Source: FEN-1297 sp964618785 (GTDB taxonomy: Bacteria; Bacteroidota; Ignavibacteria; Ignavibacteriales; Ignavibacteriaceae). From it: a stretch of DNA of 14,031 nt. Position numbers and translations under genes: made by a program. The DNA lies in NCBI GenBank assembly GCA_964618785.1, contig CAZUCY010000099.1:1-14031 (forward strand), read 5' to 3'. This document shows positions 8,073 through 13,495 of this stretch, piece after piece (the first letter of the stretch is position 1; each line of letters opens with the position of its first letter). The notes beneath the pieces were generated by a model. It saw only the letters and a list, made by a program, of their open reading frames with translations. It was not told where the DNA came from and did not search any database.

Positions 8073-8780
8073 ATGTCAACAGTGACCGATGCAACAAATA
8101 GTACTATAAGTGCAGCTTCTACAAGTGCAGCTTCTACAGGCAATTCTGACCCTACAGTCAACGAAAATGATTTTTTACAATTACTTATAGCTCAGATGAA
8201 GAATCAGGATCCTCTTGATCCAATGGATGGAACCCAATATGTAGCAGAATTAGCCCAATTTAGCTCTTTAGAGCAACTGCAAGACTTAAATACTAACATG
8301 ACTACAAGTATTAATGCTAATTATACTTTAACTCAGTCAATTGACAATACTTTAGCTGCAAATTTGATAGGTCAGCAAGTCAAAGTTACGGCAAGTGGTG
8401 TTACATATAGTGGACAGAGTTCAACAGAAATTGGATATACTTTGCCAAGTACCGCATCAAATGTTACTTTAACTATTACCAATAGCGCGGGAGTTCCGGT
8501 TAGAACTATGACCGGATTACAGACTTCATCCGGTGACAATCAACTTTCCTGGGATTTTACCGATAATAATGGAAGTACCTTACCGGAAGGTACATATTCA
8601 TTTTCTGTTGCTGCAACTGATTCAAGCGGAAACAGCTTATCACCCACTTTATTTGAGGTCGGTACAATTGATGCGGTTAATTATACAAGCTCAGGTACAA
8701 CTTTTACAATTAACGGTTCTGACTATAACCTATCGAATGTTCTTGAAATTCTTGGTAATTCTTCAAGTGGAGGTAACTAA
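8073..8780 (+). CDS. flgD: Hook assembly cap protein FlgD
   Basis: FlgD forms the scaffold cap at the tip of the growing hook and is exported through the flagellar gate. The 235 residues are near the family norm. The conserved N-terminal export/cap motif is at 34-50 (FLQLLIAQMKNQDPLDP), followed by YVAELAQFSSLEQLQDLNTNM at 56-76. A beta-rich C-terminal half has the FlgD Ig-like module at about 113-190 (WDFTDNNGSTLPEGTYSFSV at 160-179), flanked by the SH3/tudor-like strands at about 95-112 and 190-228. The N-terminal tail carries a duplicated SAAST pentapeptide at 13-22. The start is supported by a Shine-Dalgarno sequence. The stop overlaps the next ATG by one base. Confidence 0.97.
   Translation: MSTVTDATNSTISAASTSAASTGNSDPTVNENDFLQLLIAQMKNQDPLDPMDGTQYVAELAQFSSLEQLQDLNTNMTTSINANYTLTQSIDNTLAANLIGQQVKVTASGVTYSGQSSTEIGYTLPSTASNVTLTITNSAGVPVRTMTGLQTSSGDNQLSWDFTDNNGSTLPEGTYSFSVAATDSSGNSLSPTLFEVGTIDAVNYTSSGTTFTINGSDYNLSNVLEILGNSSSGGN
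8109..8138 (+). repeat. Exact 15-base tandem duplication in flgD
   Basis: Two perfect copies of AGTGCAGCTTCTACA (8109-8123, 8124-8138) encode SAAST-SAAST in the disordered N-terminal tail of FlgD. The copies are identical at every base, so the duplication looks recent. It keeps frame. Confidence 0.9.
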
Positions 8781-9154
8781 TGGCTGAAATAAATGGAATT
8801 AGTGTTCCGTTTATTCCGATTACGCAGAGCGGAGAACCTACTAGCAGTAAGGTTCAGTCCGGCGAAAACAGTTTTAATTCAATTTTTCAGCAGGAATTGG
8901 AAAAAATTAAATTTTCCAGCCATGCGTTAAAAAGATTGGAAAACAGGAACATTCAGTTAAATGAAACAGATATAAATAAAATTCAGGACGCAGTTTCAAA
9001 AGCAGAACAGAAGGGTTCTAAAGACTCACTGGTTATGGTTAATGATACTGCTTTTATAGTAAATATACCCAACCGGACCGTAGTAACGGCTATGCCGGTT
9101 AATGATAGTAATGAAAATGTCTTTACAAATATAGACAGTGTAGTTTTTGTTTAA
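8780..9154 (+). CDS. Conserved flagellar operon protein of unknown role (TIGR02530-like)
   Basis: This 124-residue protein matches my knowledge of a small family found next to flgD and flgE in many flagellar operons (TIGR02530, 'flagellar operon protein'). The family pattern is visible: FSSHALKRLENRNI at 45-58, GSKDSLVMVNDTAFIVNI at 79-96, NRTVVTA at 98-104 and NVFTNID at 113-119. There is no signal peptide or membrane segment. The first 40 residues look flexible, which would suit an exported or chaperone-like protein. A strong GGAGG at 8769-8773, six bases ahead of the ATG, together with the one-base overlap with flgD, indicates coupled translation. Position suggests a part in hook or hook-cap assembly, but no biochemical role can be read from the sequence. 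Confidence 0.85.
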   Translation: MAEINGISVPFIPITQSGEPTSSKVQSGENSFNSIFQQELEKIKFSSHALKRLENRNIQLNETDINKIQDAVSKAEQKGSKDSLVMVNDTAFIVNIPNRTVVTAMPVNDSNENVFTNIDSVVFV

Positions 9155-9173
9155 ATAACTTTAATTAAATAAT

Positions 9174-9200
9174 CAGAGCGGGACCTTTTTGGACGCTCTG
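9174..9200 (+). promoter_or_regulatory. Hairpin 1 of the flgE leader, with loop complementary to the flgE ribosome binding site
   Basis: CAGAGCG (9174-9180) and CGCTCTG (9194-9200) form a perfect 7-bp stem around a 13-base loop. Loop bases 9183-9193 (ACCTTTTTGGA) can pair antiparallel with 9242-9252 (TCCATGGAGGT), which contains the flgE Shine-Dalgarno sequence. Ten of 11 positions pair, two as G-U, with one U-U mismatch. The T run lies inside the loop, so this is not an intrinsic terminator. The hairpin is seen directly; a regulatory role is inference. Confidence 0.5.
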
Positions 9201-9228
9201 GGTTCGGCTGACTGACTGATGTCGAATC
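9201..9228 (+). promoter_or_regulatory. Hairpin 2 of the flgE leader
   Basis: GGTTCGGC (9201-9208) pairs with GTCGAATC (9221-9228) over 8 bp including two G-U pairs. The 12-base loop contains the tandem TGACTGACTGA (9209-9219). It abuts hairpin 1 with no spacer, so the two could stack. In addition, 9201-9205 (GGTTC) could pair with 9181-9185 (GGACC) in the loop of hairpin 1, giving an alternative fold. I recognise no known riboswitch core here. Confidence 0.45.
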
Positions 9229-9246
9229 ATCTTTCTATAAATCCAT

Positions 9247-9251
9247 GGAGG
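9247..9251 (+). promoter_or_regulatory. Shine-Dalgarno site that fixes the flgE start
   Basis: GGAGG lies 6 bases before the ATG at 9258 and overlaps an 8-base palindrome (TCCATGGA, 9242-9249). It decides the start in favour of 9258 over the upstream in-frame ATG at 9219, which falls in hairpin 2. Confidence 0.9.
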
Positions 9252-9257
9252 TTAAAA

Positions 9258-10961
9258 ATGGCACTTCTTAATTCGCTCTTTTCCGGTGTATCAGGTTTAC
9301 AGAACTTACAAACTATGATGGACGTTATTGGCGATAATATTTCCAACATCGATACCATCGGGTATAAAAGTTCCAGGGTCACATTTAGTGATACTTTTAA
9401 TGATCTTATTAAGTCTGGTACTAATCCTACTTCTACTACCGGCGGTACAGACAGTTTCCAGATAGGTCTTGGAATGAAAATAAATTCTATAGATAAAAAC
9501 TGGACTCAGGGTACTTTTGAAACTACAGGCATAACAACTGATTTAGCTCTTCAAGGCAGCGGCATGTTTTTACTTAAGAGCAATGGGGAAACTTATTATT
9601 CTCGTGCAGGAGCTTTTACATTTGATTCCGACGGTAAATTAGTAGATTCAAGCGGTGACGTCGTACAAGGCAAGGTCGCAAACGGTGCTGGTGAAATTTC
9701 ATCCGGCTCTGCAATTCAAGATATTCAAATTAATCAAAGTATGAAGTTGCCTGCAGTAGCTTCCTCAACTGTTGCCTGGAGCGGTAATTTACAAAGCAGT
9801 TCGCCAACTATTCAGTCAACTCTTGTTGCACTTAACGGTAATTTGGACTCGAATACATCTTTGGCTAGCTCACAGACTTTTCCAGGAGCCGCATACAATG
9901 CGGCTGATCCGACGACTTACCAGCAGTCCACTATATATGGTAAAGATGGTACTACTGCATATACACTTAGAACCTGGTATACATCGGATGCTTCTGGAAA
10001 TTGGACGGCTAACTATGACGTTTATGATTCAACTAATACTAAAGAAATATTGAGTGGACCGGGTTCCCAGTCATTGACATTTGATAGTACTTCCGGTGAT
10101 TGCACAACAGGTCAAACTAATGTTACTGATTCTACAGGAAATTTAAATTTTAATTTGAATTTTGCATCTTTGACAAAACAACTTGCAAATACTCAAACTG
10201 AAAATGTGATTAATAGTGGAGAAACGGAAGCCCCAGTCACTGCAGCGGAAACAATTTATGATTCGCTTGGCAATGCTCATACTTTAACTTTAACGTTTGA
10301 TCATCTTAATGATGGTACATGGAAGTGGGCGGCATCTATACCCACGGCAGATGGGACGTTAGCTTCTCCCTCAGACGGTGAAATTTCTTTTGATTCAAGC
10401 GGTTCTATTTTAAATATATATAATGGAACCAATCCGCCCAATCTGATAACTACAACACCACCCATGCCTACAATTAATTTTACTCCTGCAAATGGTGCAA
10501 AAATTCAACCAATAAAATTAAATTTTGGACAGGGAACTTCTGGTATAACACAAACATCTCTGTCATCTCAAGTTGCGGCAACATCACAAGATGGTTCTGC
10601 TGCTGCTTCTCTTTCAAATATGAATATTGATCAATATGGCAATATTGTTGGCATATTCTCAAATGGTAATTCGGAAACCTTAGCGCAAATAATGGTTGCA
10701 ACATTTTCAAATACAGGAGGGTTGACAAGTGTAGGTAACAACTTGTATTCAAATTCTGCAAATTCAGGTGATCCTATTGTATCTGCCCCTGGTGGAAATT
10801 CCGGTACTACTATTCAATCAGGCGCTTTAGAACAATCAAATGTCGATCTTTCACAAGAATTCTCCAATATGATTGTTTCCCAAAGAGGTTTTGAGGCAAA
10901 TTCTAAGGTAATACAAACGGCAGATGAAATGCTACAGACCATTACAAGTTTAATTAGATAA
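9258..10961 (+). CDS. flgE: Flagellar hook protein FlgE
   Basis: FlgE polymerises into the hook, the universal joint between rod and filament. From ATG 9258 the protein has 567 residues and starts MALLNSLFSGVSGLQ as hook proteins do. An in-frame ATG at 9219 would add 13 non-homologous residues and has no ribosome binding site. The N-terminal D0/D1 rod-like motif NISNIDTIGYK is at 27-37. The C-terminal coiled D0 is at about 531-567 (SQEFSNMIVSQRGFEANSKV at 532-551). The centre is beta-rich and seems to hold two D2-like modules, around 205-260 and 330-365, each with a TIY...G...YTL/HTL pattern followed by a Trp-containing strand. This explains a length above the roughly 400 residues of Salmonella FlgE. 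A single Cys is at 282. A terminator follows. Confidence 0.97.
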   Translation: MALLNSLFSGVSGLQNLQTMMDVIGDNISNIDTIGYKSSRVTFSDTFNDLIKSGTNPTSTTGGTDSFQIGLGMKINSIDKNWTQGTFETTGITTDLALQGSGMFLLKSNGETYYSRAGAFTFDSDGKLVDSSGDVVQGKVANGAGEISSGSAIQDIQINQSMKLPAVASSTVAWSGNLQSSSPTIQSTLVALNGNLDSNTSLASSQTFPGAAYNAADPTTYQQSTIYGKDGTTAYTLRTWYTSDASGNWTANYDVYDSTNTKEILSGPGSQSLTFDSTSGDCTTGQTNVTDSTGNLNFNLNFASLTKQLANTQTENVINSGETEAPVTAAETIYDSLGNAHTLTLTFDHLNDGTWKWAASIPTADGTLASPSDGEISFDSSGSILNIYNGTNPPNLITTTPPMPTINFTPANGAKIQPIKLNFGQGTSGITQTSLSSQVAATSQDGSAAASLSNMNIDQYGNIVGIFSNGNSETLAQIMVATFSNTGGLTSVGNNLYSNSANSGDPIVSAPGGNSGTTIQSGALEQSNVDLSQEFSNMIVSQRGFEANSKVIQTADEMLQTITSLIR

Positions 10962-10987
10962 TTCTCAAGGGTAATCACTCTTAAGTG

Positions 10988-11020
10988 GGAGTACCGTAAA
11001 TTCGGTACTCCTTTTTCTTA
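10988..11020 (+). terminator. Intrinsic terminator after flgE
   Basis: GGAGTACCG (10988-10996) and CGGTACTCC (11003-11011) form a perfect 9-bp stem with loop TAAATT. They are followed at once by TTTTTCTT (11012-11019). This is a textbook Rho-independent terminator on the + strand, 27 bases after the flgE stop. A smaller 6-bp hairpin (10967-10972 with 10977-10982) lies just upstream. Confidence 0.92.
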
Positions 11021-11175
11021 TTGCCTCAAGTTACGAACAATAAATCCTTCTAAATTTAACCAAGTGTAGAATAATAACCACAATAGAAACAGATTTCTTA
11101 TAGTTTTTCTCAAATCTTTTATCTGAAAAGCTGGCATATCAATTGTGAAATAGTATGAAAAACTTATAAAATAAT
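11021..11175 (+). other. Intergenic region before fliL, probable promoter region
   Basis: These 155 bases between the flgE terminator and fliL are very AT-rich and carry no convincing gene. A minus-strand frame crosses them but runs into fliL and has no family resemblance. The terminator upstream means that fliL and the genes after it probably need their own promoter in this stretch. One candidate is a sigma-54-like element at 11132-11147. A looser candidate is TTGTGA (11143-11148) with TATAAA (11165-11170) at 16-base spacing, which would start transcription almost at the fliL ATG. Confidence 0.5.
11132..11147 (+). promoter_or_regulatory. Sigma-54-like promoter element before fliL
   Basis: TGGCAT (11132-11137) and TTGTG (11143-11147) resemble the -24/-12 consensus TGGCAC-N5-TTGC. 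The GG and the -12-region G are 10 bases apart, as required. The usual C after that G is T here, which weakens the call. Transcription would begin near 11158, about 18 bases before fliL. Sigma-54 control is common for flagellar genes, but no activator site is visible. Confidence 0.3.
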
Positions 11176-11730
11176 ATGCCAGAACAAGAAGAGATATTAG
11201 AAGCAAAAAAAACAGGGGAATTAGACCCCGGTTCAAAAAAACCACCTTTCAGCTCAAAAGTACTTTTATTTGGAATACCGATTTTCATCCTGCAATTGGT
11301 TGTGGTTTATTTTGTAACAGCAAATATACTGATGAAAAAGTTTGAAAATCGGGATATTTCATCATCTAATCAAAGTATAAAAGTAGATTCTGTAGTTCAA
11401 AATTCAGGCAGCCAGGCCATAGAACTTGGAAAGAATATTTATCCGATCGATGATATCGTTATCAATCCTGCCGATACAGATGGTAAAAGACTGCTTCTTA
11501 CATCAGTTGGCATTGATTTAAGCAAGCCTGAAATGCAAAATGAGGTGAAAACCAGGGAGGTAATGGTAAAAGACATTATCATTTCGACATTGGCTAGTAA
11601 AAGTATAAGTCAATTAGATGATATAACCTATAGGGATTCATTAAAGCACGAGATAACATTAAAAATGAAAAAGAATATACCAAGTATAATAGTCAATAAT
11701 ATATATTTCAGTAAATATATCATCCAATAA
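11176..11730 (+). CDS. fliL: Flagellar basal-body-associated protein FliL
   Basis: FliL is a single-pass inner-membrane protein that surrounds or supports the stator units at the motor. The 184 residues show a charged cytoplasmic N-terminus, one membrane segment at about 28-53, and a periplasmic linker. The FliL domain covers about 88-184, with NIYPIDDIVINPADTDGKRL at 87-106 and the C-terminal IIVNNIYFSKYIIQ at 171-184. The length and the PI...INP...R.L pattern fit the family. No Shine-Dalgarno sequence precedes the ATG, and the upstream bases are almost pure A/T. It is the first gene after the flgE terminator and is followed by fliM after 2 bases. No flbD/swrD gene lies between flgE and fliL, unlike in Bacillus. 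Confidence 0.92.
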   Translation: MPEQEEILEAKKTGELDPGSKKPPFSSKVLLFGIPIFILQLVVVYFVTANILMKKFENRDISSSNQSIKVDSVVQNSGSQAIELGKNIYPIDDIVINPADTDGKRLLLTSVGIDLSKPEMQNEVKTREVMVKDIIISTLASKSISQLDDITYRDSLKHEITLKMKKNIPSIIVNNIYFSKYIIQ

Positions 11731-11732
11731 TT

Positions 11733-12719
11733 ATGGCAGAAGTATTATCACAAATCGAAATTGATCAACTTCTTAATAAAGTTAAAAATGGAGAAGAGCA
11801 GGCGCCAACGCAAGGCAATGAAAAGGAAGCAATTCTTTTTGATTTTCGCCTTCCTAACAGGATTTCTAAAAATCAACTTAGAACAATAAGAAATATTAAT
11901 GAGAATTTTGCTGAAAGCTTTGCTTCATTTCTTGTTTCTAAGCTTCAGACAATAGTTAATATTAACGTAACTTCAATTGATCAGATTTATTATTCGGAAT
12001 ATATTCTTTCCGTCTCAAATCCTGCATGTCTTTATACTTTTGAAATAAAAAATACAGATATTAAAGGGATTTTGGAGCTGAACCTCGATTTTGCCTTAAT
12101 GCTGGTTGACAGGCTCTTAGGAGGCAACGGCAATGGCACTAAACAGTCAAATGTAATTACACCGATTGAACAAAAAGTAATTTCAGTCATGGCTGAAAGA
12201 ATCATGCTTGATTTGAGAAAATCCTGGCAAATTGTGGATGATATGGAATTTAAAATCGAAAGATTTGAATCAGATATTGATTTTGCACAAATAACATCAC
12301 AAAGTGAATCTGTGTTGTTATTATCTTTCGAAATTATTATTGGTGAACAATCCTATATGATGAATCTCTGTTTTGCTACTTTTGCCTTTGATAAAATTTT
12401 AGCAAAACTTTCTACAAAGAAATTATCAACTAGTAGGGCAACCAGACGCTCTGGAATAACAACTGATGAAATTATTGCAAATAATTTATATAGGACATAT
12501 CTCCCGGTTATTGTTGAATTTGGTAAAGCTAAGATATTACTTCAAAATTTAATTGATTTGGAAAAGGGTGACATCATATTACTTGAGAACTCGATTGCAG
12601 ACGAACACTCCGTAAAAGTAGGCAACAAACTTCTCTTTTATGGCCGCGCAGGCGTATCAAACAAGTATAAAGCAATAAAAATTACGAGAAAAGTAGAACA
12701 AAACAATAAACCAGAATAA
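11733..12719 (+). CDS. fliM: Flagellar motor switch protein FliM
   Basis: FliM forms the middle of the C ring. It binds phosphorylated CheY through its N-terminal peptide, contacts FliG with its middle domain, and meets FliN through a C-terminal SpoA domain. In these 328 residues the CheY-binding peptide LSQIEIDQLL is at 5-14 and a linker follows to about 35. The CheC-like middle domain spans about 35-225, with the FliG-contact loop LLGGNGNG at 128-135 (the family's GGxG motif). The SpoA domain lies at about 250-320. The intact LSQxEIDxLL peptide implies control by a CheY-type response regulator encoded elsewhere. The gene begins 2 bases after fliL without a visible Shine-Dalgarno sequence and ends 9 bases before fliN. 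Confidence 0.97.
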   Translation: MAEVLSQIEIDQLLNKVKNGEEQAPTQGNEKEAILFDFRLPNRISKNQLRTIRNINENFAESFASFLVSKLQTIVNINVTSIDQIYYSEYILSVSNPACLYTFEIKNTDIKGILELNLDFALMLVDRLLGGNGNGTKQSNVITPIEQKVISVMAERIMLDLRKSWQIVDDMEFKIERFESDIDFAQITSQSESVLLLSFEIIIGEQSYMMNLCFATFAFDKILAKLSTKKLSTSRATRRSGITTDEIIANNLYRTYLPVIVEFGKAKILLQNLIDLEKGDIILLENSIADEHSVKVGNKLLFYGRAGVSNKYKAIKITRKVEQNNKPE

Positions 12720-12728
12720 GGAAAAAAA

Positions 12729-13154
12729 ATGGCAGAAAATAATAATAATAGCAACCTTTCCCCTGATGATGGAGTAGATTCAGAAAGGTCAATATTTTCC
12801 GGTTCCGAAAGAAATAGGGAGAATTCTAAGGTCCATGCTGATATTGCCGAATTTGAGGAATTTGATGATTCTAAAATTAAAGGTTCTGGTTCAAGTGAAA
12901 AATTGAATTTTCTGAAGGACCTTCAGTTAAATGTGTATATCGAACTTGGACGTACCCAAATGCAGATTAAGGAAGTTCTTGAACTTGAAAGAGGATATGT
13001 TATTGAATTGGATAAACTTGCGAGCGAGCCGGTCGATATATATGTAAACAATAAAAAAATTGCCGAAGGTGAAGTTGTAGTAATTGATAAACATTTCGGC
13101 ATTAGAATTACAAACTTAAATGAGGTCAATAACCGGCTTAAAGGAGTTCTCTAA
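12729..13154 (+). CDS. fliN: Flagellar motor switch protein FliN
   Basis: FliN forms the lower rim of the C ring and docks FliH-FliI export complexes. The 141-residue protein has an Asn/Ser/Glu-rich, probably disordered N-terminal part (1-55) and one SpoA domain (about 60-136). The domain contains DLQLNVYIELGRTQMQIKEV at 64-83, VIELDKLASEPVDIYVN at 91-107 and GEVVVIDKHFGIRITNL at 114-130, all typical of FliN. It lacks the CheC phosphatase-like domain of FliY, so this is the short FliN form rather than the Bacillus FliY form. A weak AAGGA at 12718-12722 lies 6 bases upstream of the ATG. The stop shares one base with the fliO start. Confidence 0.96.
   Translation: MAENNNNSNLSPDDGVDSERSIFSGSERNRENSKVHADIAEFEEFDDSKIKGSGSSEKLNFLKDLQLNVYIELGRTQMQIKEVLELERGYVIELDKLASEPVDIYVNNKKIAEGEVVVIDKHFGIRITNLNEVNNRLKGVL
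13141..13146 (+). promoter_or_regulatory. Shine-Dalgarno site of fliO
   Basis: AAGGAG lies 7 bases before the fliO ATG (13154), inside the last codons of fliN. It supports the fliO start, which overlaps the fliN stop by one base. Confidence 0.75.
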
Positions 13155-13495
13155 TGTCTTTTATAGATATTATTAAAGCTTTTATACCTCTTATTATTAT
13201 CTTATGCCTTTTATACGGTGTTTTAATAGTCATCAAAAAATATGGCTCTTCAATTAAAGGGAATAAACAAAGTGGTGTTCTTATAAAAGTCTTAAGCTCT
13301 CAAATGATAATGCCAAAGAAGTTTATTTCAATTATTAGAGTAGACGATAAACTTTTGGTATTAGGCGTTAGTGAAAGTTCAATAACTCTTTTAAAAGAAC
13401 TTGAACCTTCTGAAGAGATAGAGCAAACATATGTTAATCCTAAAAAGGACAATAACTTTATTGAGCTATTAAAAAATAATTTTGGTTTGAGATGA
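13154..13495 (+). CDS. fliO: Flagellar export-gate assembly protein FliO
   Basis: FliO is a small bitopic membrane protein that helps FliP form its pentamer in the export gate. The 113 residues have one N-terminal membrane segment (about 9-28, IDIIKAFIPLIIILCLLYGV around 4-23) and then a basic stretch. A small cytoplasmic beta-rich domain follows, with the family pattern VLSSQMIMPKKFISIIRVDD at 46-65 and KLLVLGVSESSITLL at 66-80. FliO proteins are poorly conserved, so position between fliN and fliP and the single-span topology carry weight. The gene overlaps fliP by 4 bases (ATGA). Confidence 0.9.
   Translation: MSFIDIIKAFIPLIIILCLLYGVLIVIKKYGSSIKGNKQSGVLIKVLSSQMIMPKKFISIIRVDDKLLVLGVSESSITLLKELEPSEEIEQTYVNPKKDNNFIELLKNNFGLR

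Noticed and set aside
8533..8787. Plus-strand alternative frame of 84 codons over the end of flgD
   Set aside because: It is fully overlapped by the conserved Ig-like and C-terminal part of flgD and resembles no family.
9174..9200. Hairpin 1 as an intrinsic terminator before flgE
   Set aside because: The T run is in the loop and no U tract follows the stem.
9219..9257. In-frame ATG at 9219 as the flgE start
   Set aside because: It has no Shine-Dalgarno sequence, lies in hairpin 2 and adds 13 residues unlike any hook protein. ATG 9258 has GGAGG and gives the normal MALLNSLFSG start.
9155..9257. Known riboswitch, for example a c-di-GMP class, in the flgE leader
   Set aside because: The conserved core sequences that I know for the c-di-GMP-I aptamer are absent.
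11018..11245. Minus-strand frame of 75 codons across the fliL leader
   Set aside because: It overlaps the fliL start, crosses the terminator tail and shows no family resemblance or ribosome binding site.
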